From the NCBI GenBank assembly GCA_031286005.1, contig JAITVC010000080.1, positions 1 through 7,171 on the forward strand: 7,171 nucleotides of DNA, in the 5' to 3' direction. The notes under the pieces are model-generated. The model was given only the letters and a program-made list of their open reading frames with translations. It made no database searches and was not told where the DNA came from. Below, piece by piece: positions 1-5,442 of the stretch (positions are counted from its first letter, which is position 1; every line of letters starts with the position of its first letter). The translations under genes and the position numbers were made by a program. This DNA comes from Bacteroidales bacterium. Its GTDB lineage: Bacteria > Bacteroidota > Bacteroidia > Bacteroidales > P3.

Positions 1-1089
1 GAATGAAACCGTGCCCGAAATAGGGGTTTGCAACAAATACGTTTGCTCCCAAGCATGAAGTTGTGAAAAAAACTGCTCTTTTGCATTGGAAAAATTAAGT
101 TGATACAAGTTGTTTTGCAATTGGCGTTCACGCTCCAAATCGTAAATTTGCTGTTCGCTTTGCAGAATGCTGATAGCTTGGCTCTCGGTAGCCGTTCTTG
201 CATTTTCAATCGTTTGCAAGGCATTTAAAAACGTTTGCTCGGCCTCATCATACTCCGAAGCCGAAATAACACCCTGTGCATATAGGGTAGAATCCGTCTT
301 AAACGTAGACTGTGCAATCTCAATCTGTTTCTGCACCGATTGCAGCTGACGGTTTTGCTGATTGGAAATACGCCGCTGTTTCTCTACCTGCAACCGCAAT
401 GCAGCAATCTTCTTATTATGATAATCCTGCTCAATAAATTGGCGGTAGTCGCTGTAAGCGTTGAGCAGGGCACTATACGCGGGTTGAAGGTCACCTAATT
501 GAAGATTTTGTGAAAAAACGGTGCGGGGTAACTGGGTGCGAGGTACGGGGTACGAGGTGCTGGGTATTTGACGTGGATTCTCTTGACGATTGGATACACC
601 TCGTACCTCGCACCCCTCTCCCGGTCGCTGAGTGGAGTGGTCAGTGAGTGGAGCGGTCAGTGAGCGGAGTCGAACTGCCGAACTGTCGAAGCGCCTCCAC
701 TCATCCTTCAACCTGCAATAATCCCCAAAATCCGTCGAATTTTGCAACAACGTCACAAAATCCCCCGCTTCCACCCGCTGTCCGTCGCCAACAAACAAAC
801 TATCAATCCGCCCCGCAGTCGGGCTCACAATATGCGCAGGCAAATGTTCCGAGTTAACCACCACTGTGCCCAAAACAATATCCGGATACTTAAAAAAATA
901 ACTCCCCACAAAAAGCCCTAAAACAATCCCGAAGATAACACTAATCCCCCACCGAATCATCCACCTCGGCGTCCGCCCCAAAATATCCTGAACAGCCTCA
1001 CTACGCAGCCTTACCTCCTGCGGCTCAGCTGGGCGCAACTCATCTTTGAGATAATCGGAAATCGTATGGCGGTTATCTAATCGCTCCAT
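1..1089 (-). CDS. HlyD-family membrane fusion protein of a peptide exporter (partial, 3' end outside window)
   Basis: This is the periplasmic adaptor that normally links an inner-membrane ABC exporter to an outer-membrane channel. The frame is open from the ATG at 1087-1089 to the window edge (363 codons, no stop). Residues 1-42 are a charged cytoplasmic tail and 43-66 a single membrane segment (WMIRWGISVIFGIVLGLFVG). Residues 84-118 form the first half of a biotinyl/lipoyl-like domain (PTAGRIDSLFVGDGQRVEAG). About 205-345 is a Gln/Glu-rich coiled coil, and TPISGTVSF at 355-363 begins the second lipoyl half. The start overlaps the end of gwsS by 13 bases in another frame, so the two genes are probably translationally coupled. 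This fits export of the modified peptide. Oddity: residues about 133-190 are encoded by GC-rich repeats and look unlike the rest of the protein, yet the frame stays open. The family call is secure; the exact exporter partner is inferred. Confidence 0.88.
   Translation of the reverse strand, partial: MERLDNRHTISDYLKDELRPAEPQEVRLRSEAVQDILGRTPRWMIRWGISVIFGIVLGLFVGSYFFKYPDIVLGTVVVNSEHLPAHIVSPTAGRIDSLFVGDGQRVEAGDFVTLLQNSTDFGDYCRLKDEWRRFDSSAVRLRSLTAPLTDHSTQRPGEGCEVRGVSNRQENPRQIPSTSYPVPRTQLPRTVFSQNLQLGDLQPAYSALLNAYSDYRQFIEQDYHNKKIAALRLQVEKQRRISNQQNRQLQSVQKQIEIAQSTFKTDSTLYAQGVISASEYDEAEQTFLNALQTIENARTATESQAISILQSEQQIYDLERERQLQNNLYQLNFSNAKEQFFSQLHAWEQTYLLQTPISGTVSF
534..615. repeat. Inverted repeat inside the membrane fusion gene
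   Basis: A perfect 13-base arm, GGGTGCGAGGTAC at 534-546, recurs as its reverse complement at 603-615. An inner 9-base arm (551-559) is complementary to 597-605, so two alternative pairings are possible. A related shorter motif, GTGCGGGGTA, lies just upstream at 521-530. The block is much richer in G+C than the flanking coding sequence and encodes part of the anomalous 133-190 stretch of the fusion protein. It looks like a dispersed intergenic-type repeat that has landed in a gene, but its copy number elsewhere in the genome cannot be seen here. Confidence 0.8.
623..670. repeat. Three tandem 16-base repeats inside the membrane fusion gene
   Basis: Three adjacent 16-base units start at 623, 639 and 655. 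They follow the pattern GGTCrsTGAGyGGAGy; neighbouring units differ at two or three positions. They run into two and a half 8-base units (CGAACTGC, CGAACTGT, CGAAGCGC) at 671-694. The total of 48 bases keeps the frame, but one 16-base unit is not a multiple of three, so gain or loss of a single unit would shift the frame of the exporter gene at about residue 140. Confidence 0.85.
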
Positions 1090-2192
1090 AGTTCTTGATT
1101 AAGTTTAGCGATTTTTTCAGCATCAGGCACAAAGCCGCTTGCTTTTGTATAAGTGCCACAAGCTTCTACAGGCACATAACCATCTTCGTCTTTCCATTTG
1201 GCTATATAGGGATTGTATGTACATTCGCCCAAGACCAACCATTGATTGTTTGCCACTTTTTGTGGAATTCGACTATCCATACACATATAACGAAATTCAC
1301 AATCCTTACAAACTTGTATTTTATCTTTCGAAACTGTCCAATATTTTTGGAATTTTTTCGATTTTATGATCTTATCTATATCATCATAAAGAACATGCCC
1401 AAATGATGATTGGTGTTCAAGTGCATTTTTAACAAATCCTCCTTTGTCTATGTATAACTTCCGATTAAAAAACGGATTATGTTTTTGCGCCTCTGTAAAA
1501 AAATCAATATTGACAATGAAATTCTTGGTTTTAGCTTCAAATATCAGTTGTTCTTTGAACGGATTTTTATTAACTGTAACAATCGTAGATGTTGAACATT
1601 TGATTGTTTTTAAAACTGAAGAAACAATATTTATTCTCACAAAACGATGCTGCTTATCTTGCAGAAAGTTTATAACAAAATTAATGGTATTACCATCTTT
1701 TTCATCAAGCCAAATCTCAATAGATTGAAATAGAGATTGAGTTGCACACAAATACACCCATTCCAATTGCTTGCTCTCTTTTAAATACAGAACAACATGT
1801 CGGCACCCAAAGTTTTCAATAACTTGTAGCATTTTCTTAATAGCATTATTTTTGCTTTTTGAAAAGTCTACAATAGCATTTGTAATTTGAGCAGGATAAT
1901 CCCATTCTAAATTTATATTGGGAAAATTTTTGGCAAACGTTTTATCCGCTAAAAAAGCATATTCTTTTTCAAACAAAAAATCAAAATAACTTTCAATAAC
2001 TTTCTTGTTTTCTGCCCCTTTATACTTTGAGGTTATTTTAGCCAAGCTATTTCCATCGTTTTGAATAATCAGAAAATACAAATCATTGGGAATGAAATCT
2101 ACTTTCCGTCGTGGTAAATCATATATTATACTCCTTGTATATCCCTTTACAGGTATTGCCTCCTTGTGAGATATAAAATAGTCCTTTTTCAT
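1077..2192 (-). CDS. gwsS: Grasp-with-spasm system SPASM-domain protein (peptide maturation)
   Basis: A 371-residue protein that I recognise as the SPASM partner of the grasp-with-spasm RiPP system. The C-terminal region has the SPASM-type cysteine cluster: C295-x2-C298-x5-C304 (CKDCEFRYMC), then C324 (GECTYNPY) and C345 (EACGTY). These could ligate an auxiliary iron-sulfur cluster. The N-terminal part has no CxxxCxxC motif and no cysteine before C130, so the usual radical-SAM cluster site is absent. The stretch around 120-150 (MLQVIENFGCRHVVLYLKE) still looks like a beta-alpha element of a radical-SAM-like barrel. It lies 96 bases after gwsG, the only sizeable gap between the enzyme genes; that gap has no frame or hairpin I trust. 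Its end overlaps the fusion-protein start. I infer a role in substrate binding or a second modification; the exact reaction is unknown. The ATG at 2190-2192 is the natural start and has no strong ribosome-binding sequence, as is usual in Bacteroidota. Confidence 0.85.
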   Translation of the reverse strand: MKKDYFISHKEAIPVKGYTRSIIYDLPRRKVDFIPNDLYFLIIQNDGNSLAKITSKYKGAENKKVIESYFDFLFEKEYAFLADKTFAKNFPNINLEWDYPAQITNAIVDFSKSKNNAIKKMLQVIENFGCRHVVLYLKESKQLEWVYLCATQSLFQSIEIWLDEKDGNTINFVINFLQDKQHRFVRINIVSSVLKTIKCSTSTIVTVNKNPFKEQLIFEAKTKNFIVNIDFFTEAQKHNPFFNRKLYIDKGGFVKNALEHQSSFGHVLYDDIDKIIKSKKFQKYWTVSKDKIQVCKDCEFRYMCMDSRIPQKVANNQWLVLGECTYNPYIAKWKDEDGYVPVEACGTYTKASGFVPDAEKIAKLNQELWSD

Positions 2193-2288
2193 CAGTAAAG
2201 TATTATGGGTTTAAAAAATAATTCTACCGGATACTGTTTGGTTTGATGCTTGGACGAAATCACACTTTGGTTACTATTTTCTCGAACT

Positions 2289-3320
2289 CTATCTATCTTT
2301 GCCAATTGCATATAAACCGGTAGTTCCGGATTGTTTTTTAATTTTCTCATGATGATGACGTATCGTTTTTGCTAATTTTTTTTCTAAATAATAATTGCAC
2401 GGATGGGAAACCTGATAAAACTGTCCGATGGGATTAACTTCTAAAAAATAGTATTGCCCTGTTTTAGATATAATCATATCAATAGACCCTGAATTCAGAT
2501 CAGCTAATTTCATCAACTTTTTTAATTTTTCTTGAATATCTTTAGGCAATAAGAATGGTGGCGTTCGGTTAGGATTTGCAAAATTATAGTTCCTAAAATC
2601 AACCTCTGTTTTAGGATCATTTTGCGAAAAAATTGCAGACGTGAAAAATTTGCCGTGAAGATAGAAAATACGCAATTCAATCCATTTCTCAATCATTTCC
2701 TGAAACATAGATAACTTAAATTTCGGTTTCAATTGCTTAAATCGTTCAGGTGTAATTTTTTCAGTAATAGAATTCAATATATGAGATTCGGAATATACGA
2801 AAACCCCTTGAGACACATTCTTAGTAATTACATGAGGATGTGTTTTCATAAATTTAGCCAAAATAGTTTTTTCTTCACAAATAATAGTTGCAGGGATTAA
2901 CAAACCTACTGTTTTAGCAAATTCTAAAACAGATAATTTATTTAGTCCTAAATCTTCTTGCTTGTTGATGGTAAATTTATATTTCATCTGTTCAAGGACA
3001 AACTCAGAAACTGTCCTCGCTTCTTCCCGCAACTGCCGATTTAAATTAAAGGTTAAATCATCAAAATTTTCAACCGATGTAAATTTGGGGGTAAAAACGC
3101 CTCGTCTGTACCAGATTACAGAAAAATCAGAAAGTAAATGCTTCTCATTTTTTATCACAACCTCTGCATCTGTTGTTTCTTTAGTGATTAGAACTTTACG
3201 AAACTCCACCGGTTCTTCTTCTGAAACCCGAACAAAATCTACGTGATAATAAAGTAGCCAATCCATTATTCTCGAACTACTCCGATCCGATTGAGTAGTA
3301 ATAATAAGAACTTTTTTCAT
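2289..3320 (-). CDS. gwsG: Grasp-with-spasm system ATP-grasp peptide maturase
   Basis: A 343-residue ATP-grasp ligase of the graspetide (microviridin-like) type. Family members activate Asp/Glu side chains of a precursor as acyl phosphates and form ester or amide cross-links with Ser/Thr or Lys. Visible marks are the N-terminal strand MKKVLIITTQSD, the WYRR motif at 70-73 typical of this maturase group, an ELRIFY segment at 215-220, a hydrophobic GSIDMI segment at 278-283 and the metal/ATP-binding motif FLEVNPIGQF at 292-301. The central ATP-grasp fold spans roughly 115-310. The length is normal to slightly long for the group. The gene starts 4 bases after the stop of the exported-protein gene, so both are on one transcript. 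The start at 3318-3320 is preceded by a purine-rich GGGGAGA run within the end of the upstream gene. Its substrate is very probably the Ser/Thr/Asp-rich precursor at 4335-4571. Family assignment is strong; the bond type is inferred from the family. Confidence 0.9.
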   Translation of the reverse strand: MKKVLIITTQSDRSSSRIMDWLLYYHVDFVRVSEEEPVEFRKVLITKETTDAEVVIKNEKHLLSDFSVIWYRRGVFTPKFTSVENFDDLTFNLNRQLREEARTVSEFVLEQMKYKFTINKQEDLGLNKLSVLEFAKTVGLLIPATIICEEKTILAKFMKTHPHVITKNVSQGVFVYSESHILNSITEKITPERFKQLKPKFKLSMFQEMIEKWIELRIFYLHGKFFTSAIFSQNDPKTEVDFRNYNFANPNRTPPFLLPKDIQEKLKKLMKLADLNSGSIDMIISKTGQYYFLEVNPIGQFYQVSHPCNYYLEKKLAKTIRHHHEKIKKQSGTTGLYAIGKDR

Positions 3321-3324
3321 ACTC

Positions 3325-4242
3325 TTAATATCTCCCCTGATCCTTTAACTGCAAGATCAAGTTATCAATCTCAAATTCCTCTCTCCGTTGCTCAAAACCT
3401 TCCACGTCTTTCATCGGAACATCTTTTAGCGTACCAAAATATTGCACTCCAGAGCTATATTCCAAATTCAAATCATAGAAATAACAAAACTCATTGCTAA
3501 TCTTTCCTTGTTTAAAAGCCGCTATAAAATACTTCATGTTTTGCTCCCATAGATTTAGAAATATTGTGATTGTGCTATCTTTACCTATGATGCTTGTTAG
3601 ATGCTTAAAAACAATCATATAAGAAGCTTGATCATCCCAGTTATTATCAAAACTATTTGGCACACATCCTTGTAGTTCACAAATCTGAATATAAGTTGCC
3701 CAACATTTTTCAAGAATACTATCCCGATAATCTTCTCCCAAATGCGAATGTTCAGCGACATGTTTATAATGTCCTTGATAATAATAATATTCATCCGCCC
3801 AAAGTTTTGCTATTCGAGCATTTAAAACTCTTTTCTCTTCTGTTAAATTACTATTCCAAACTTGTACCAAACTATCTATTTGATATAAATTTGATGTGTG
3901 ATTAACCGAATCCAACATATAGATTCTACGATAATCCCCTCCTAATTGAGCATACACTGAATATTCCGGCACATAACCACAAGAAAGAGCAAGATATTTG
4001 GCTCGCTGAATCAATGTATCAGAAGGCATTTCAAAAGCGTTTCCTCTGATGAAGTTAACCTTATCCAACGGAGACACCTGTTGATTATAAAACAAAGTAT
4101 CCCAATGCTTCAAATACAAACTTACACTTTGAGTTTCTACGTACTCATTTTGTATTTTATGAATCTCATAAAAAGTCGGATTTTGAGCATTCACATTAAT
4201 GGAGCACCAAATCAATACTAAAAAAAATAAAAATCTAAACAT
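3325..4242 (-). CDS. Exported protein of unknown function in the RiPP operon (possibly DUF6624-like)
   Basis: A 305-residue protein starting with a clear signal peptide: a short basic start, a hydrophobic core (FLFFLVLIW) and a likely cleavage after Asn-Ala (VNA-Q) near residue 19. No lipobox Cys sits at the cleavage site, so it is probably periplasmic and soluble. The start at 4240-4242 (ATG) is chosen over a TTG at 4278, because that codon lies in the loop of the hairpin at 4264-4294 and would spoil the signal peptide. The rest is rich in Tyr, Trp and acidic residues, with no motif of a known enzyme. The C-terminal part (a helix, then QGKIS, then YFGTLKDVPM and an EQRREEFEID segment) recalls the DUF6624 pattern of a YGT-like motif followed by an Arg pair, but I cannot confirm this. 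It sits between the precursor and gwsG and ends 4 bases before gwsG, so it is probably part of the system. Immunity, product handling or later processing are all possible. Confidence 0.78.
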   Translation of the reverse strand: MFRFLFFLVLIWCSINVNAQNPTFYEIHKIQNEYVETQSVSLYLKHWDTLFYNQQVSPLDKVNFIRGNAFEMPSDTLIQRAKYLALSCGYVPEYSVYAQLGGDYRRIYMLDSVNHTSNLYQIDSLVQVWNSNLTEEKRVLNARIAKLWADEYYYYQGHYKHVAEHSHLGEDYRDSILEKCWATYIQICELQGCVPNSFDNNWDDQASYMIVFKHLTSIIGKDSTITIFLNLWEQNMKYFIAAFKQGKISNEFCYFYDLNLEYSSGVQYFGTLKDVPMKDVEGFEQRREEFEIDNLILQLKDQGRY

Positions 4243-4263
4243 AATGCTATATTTAAAATTTTG

Positions 4264-4294
4264 GAAGTAACCGGACAAAATGCCCGGTTACTTC
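4264..4294 (-). terminator. Hairpin between precursor and downstream genes (attenuator or partial terminator)
   Basis: An 11-base perfect inverted repeat (GAAGTAACCGG at 4264-4274, its complement at 4284-4294) encloses a 9-base loop. In the minus-strand transcript it follows the precursor stop by about 40 bases and is followed by CCAAAATTTTAAATA, which lacks a clean U-run. It may act as a leaky terminator or as an mRNA-stabilising end that keeps precursor mRNA more abundant than enzyme mRNA, a common need in RiPP operons. The structure is certain; the role is inferred. Confidence 0.6.
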
Positions 4295-4334
4295 GTGATT
4301 TTACCTTATCGAAGATCTTCCAGTTAAAGAATAA

Positions 4335-4571
4335 CTATAGGGTCGATAACTCACAACCATCGCTGTCTACACTTGTCCGATCAGAAGAGTCAGAAATAGC
4401 ATCTGTTCTTGCTTCTGAGTCATAACAATCAGTCCCTCGTTGAGTACAGTCGTTATCTCCTGTGGCTTGTGTCGCCTCATTATATCCTCCTCCCAAAAGG
4501 TTTGCTTCGTCTTTTTTTGATAATTTATTCGCTTGGAATTTCTTTGACGTTAATTTTTCTAATGTCTTCAT
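4335..4571 (-). CDS. RiPP precursor peptide with GG leader, Ser/Thr/Asp-rich core
   Basis: A 78-residue precursor, probable substrate of GwsG/GwsS. The leader (MKTLEKLTSKKFQANKLSKK and onward to LLGGG) matches the GG-type natural-product precursors of Bacteroidales: a Lys-rich helix, then LSKKDEANLL and a double-glycine processing site at 27-28 (a third Gly at 29). After GG the core is almost free of bulky hydrophobics. It has seven Thr, seven Ser and twelve Asp/Glu, which suits side-chain ester formation, plus Cys 42, 49 and 73. Residues 41-71 show a 10-residue period. The start at 4569-4571 (ATG) is preferred; an in-frame TTG at 4649 would add 26 residues unlike any leader. It is the first gene of the operon and is separated from the rest by a hairpin. 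A GG-cleaving C39-type peptidase in the exporter would release the core, but that gene is not in the window. Family-level recognition is by leader pattern and neighbours. Confidence 0.87.
   Translation of the reverse strand: MKTLEKLTSKKFQANKLSKKDEANLLGGGYNEATQATGDNDCTQRGTDCYDSEARTDAISDSSDRTSVDSDGCELSTL
4362..4451 (-). repeat. Three degenerate decapeptide-coding repeats in the precursor core
   Basis: Residues 41-50 (DCTQRGTDCY), 51-60 (DSEARTDAIS) and 61-70 (DSSDRTSVDS) align without gaps. Asp is at position 1 and Arg at position 5 in all three; Thr is at position 6 in units two and three and position 7 in unit one. A fourth Asp at 71 starts a partial unit, DGCELSTL, that ends the protein. 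The DNA units have diverged, so the period is kept at the protein level. In graspetides, repeated core motifs usually correspond to repeated ring systems; that reading is inference. Confidence 0.7.
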
Positions 4572-4865
4572 AGTTTTTATTTTTTTGTTTAACAATTCAT
4601 TTCCACCCGCCGAAGCGCCGCAGGAAATCACACCTCGTTTGGTGTGCAAAATCTCGGTCGCTGGTTAATTGATCATATACGGGAACATTACCCGCTTTGA
4701 TGTCATCTAACTTCGCTGTAAGCCTAACGGCTTTTCGCTCTTTCTTCCTTGCAAGGTTTAAGATTAAGCGTTCTTCCCAACGATCCTCGTGCTCTTTTAA
4801 TGTCTATTTTCCCTTTTGAGTTTGCGCTCAACTCATTTTGGGGGCTTATGCCTTAACTCGGCTCT

Positions 4866-4884
4866 TTCTTTGTTCGACAAAGAA
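4866..4884. repeat. Short perfect inverted repeat
   Basis: TTCTTTGT at 4866-4873 and ACAAAGAA at 4877-4884 flank a 3-base centre. There is no U-run after it on either strand, so it does not look like a terminator. It could be an operator or a structured part of the long leader of the RiPP transcript. Nothing beyond the symmetry supports a role. Confidence 0.5.
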
Positions 4885-4920
4885 CAAAAAGCATCTTTTC
4901 AGAAGTTTTCAATCCGTTAG

Positions 4921-4951
4921 TTGTTTTTTTGCTGTTTTTTTTGTATCTTTG
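4921..4951 (+). promoter_or_regulatory. Candidate Bacteroidota promoter for a small RNA
   Basis: TATCTTTG at 4944-4951 fits the Bacteroidota -7 consensus TAnnTTTG exactly. A TTG at 4921-4923 lies 20 bases upstream, the usual spacing for the -33 box. Transcription would begin near 4958. A terminator follows about 60-90 bases later and no reading frame starts in between, which points to a short non-coding transcript. Confidence 0.5.
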
Positions 4952-4957
4952 TCGTGC

Positions 4958-5046
4958 CTTTCTTTGTTTTAGGTTTGTAAATCAGGTTAATGTAGTATCG
5001 CAACTTTTTTTCTTGCATTTAAAGCCGGCAAGAAAGGCTTTTTTTT
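4958..5046 (+). ncRNA. Candidate small RNA, about 90 nucleotides
   Basis: The transcript is bounded by the promoter-like sequence at 4921-4951 and a hairpin with T-run ending at 5046. It contains no start codon with a usable frame. Its 3' part can fold in two mutually exclusive ways: TTTCTTGC (5009-5016) with GCAAGAAA (5028-5035), or AAAGCC (5021-5026) with GGCTTT (5036-5041) followed by Ts. The second is the terminator. I cannot match it to a named RNA family from memory. It could be a trans-acting RNA, or antisense to the 5' leader of the RiPP operon if that starts at the promoter near 5210. Existence is inferred from signals only. Confidence 0.42.
5021..5046 (+). terminator. Rho-independent terminator candidate
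   Basis: AAAGCC at 5021-5026 pairs with GGCTTT at 5036-5041 across a 9-base loop. The T-run continues to 5046, giving eight Ts after GGC. The stem is short, but the T-run is typical of an intrinsic terminator on the plus strand. It would end the candidate small RNA. Confidence 0.55.
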
Positions 5047-5094
5047 ATGCTATTACAAGCTGACAAGGCTCGCAAAATCGCAGGTTATGATTCT

Positions 5095-5142
5095 TAATTC
5101 ATGATTGATGAATTATGGGTGATGAGTTAAGGGTGATGAGTT
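5095..5142. repeat. Small inverted repeat plus direct repeat in intergenic DNA
   Basis: TAATTCAT at 5095-5102 is complementary to ATGAATTA at 5108-5115 (5-base loop). It is followed by two exact copies of GGGTGATGAGTT at 5117-5128 and 5131-5142. The mix of short words resembles the patchy intergenic repeats seen in many Bacteroidota genomes. No function is apparent. Confidence 0.6.
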
Positions 5143-5209
5143 TTTTAGTTTTGTTGTTTTTTGTTTGTCTGTTTTCTTAGTTATTTACCAATTGAAATAA
5201 GTAACGCCA

Positions 5210-5242
5210 CAAAGTTAAGAAAAATTTTTGAATCTTCCAAAT
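5210..5242 (-). promoter_or_regulatory. Candidate promoter for the RiPP operon
   Basis: Read on the minus strand, TTTG (5239-5242) and TAACTTTG (5210-5217) are separated by 21 bases, a full match to the Bacteroidota -33/-7 layout. I found no TAnnTTTG closer to the precursor on this strand. Use of this site would give a 5' leader of about 630 bases that runs antisense to the candidate small RNA. A less canonical promoter closer to 4571 is also possible. Confidence 0.4.
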
Positions 5243-5379
5243 TTTTCATGAAAAAATCACATGTAAAATCATATATATATATCAATATGTTACAAAGCCA
5301 TTACTAAGCCATCAATAAATAATCCAAAATTACACTTCTTGAAACGTTACTTTTTTTGAAGAAAATCTGTAGCGAGGAT

Positions 5380-5412
5380 ACATCGAAGACACATCGAACC
5401 TACATCGAACCT
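5380..5412. repeat. Three tandem 11-base repeats upstream of the GH92 gene
   Basis: ACATCGAAGAC (5380-5390) is followed by two exact copies of ACATCGAACCT (5391-5412). The period of about one helical turn, 57 bases upstream of the GH92 -7 box, would suit a regulator binding along one face of the DNA. Similar ATCGAA-type repeats are, to my knowledge, also common as simple intergenic repeats in Bacteroidota, so the regulatory reading is weak. Confidence 0.65.
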
Positions 5413-5442
5413 ACCCCCCAAGAAAAACGGTGCTTTTTAGCA

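Noticed and set aside
521..694. CRISPR array or insertion sequence at the repeat block
   Set aside because: Units are contiguous without spacers, and there is no transposase or target-site duplication visible; the frame is intact.
648..857. Plus-strand 69-codon frame
   Set aside because: It runs antisense to the fusion-protein gene through low-complexity repeats, with no family features.
2193..2288. Possible extra small gene or promoter between gwsG and gwsS
   Set aside because: No frame with a sensible start, no -7 box and no stable hairpin in these 96 bases.
3325..4278. 317-residue version of the exported protein starting at 4278
   Set aside because: The start would be a TTG in the loop of the hairpin and puts 12 extra residues before a clear signal peptide; the ATG at 4242 is better.
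4335..4649. Longer 104-residue version of the precursor starting at 4649
   Set aside because: The first codon is TTG and the extra 26 residues do not look like a leader, whereas the ATG at 4571 gives a typical GG-type leader.
611..4663. Two shared GC-rich 9-base words (CGGTCGCTG and CGAAGCGCC) in the fusion gene (622-630, 687-695) and upstream of the precursor (4655-4663, 4611-4618 region)
   Set aside because: They occur in the opposite order and with unrelated sequence between, so a common repeat element cannot be claimed from this window alone.
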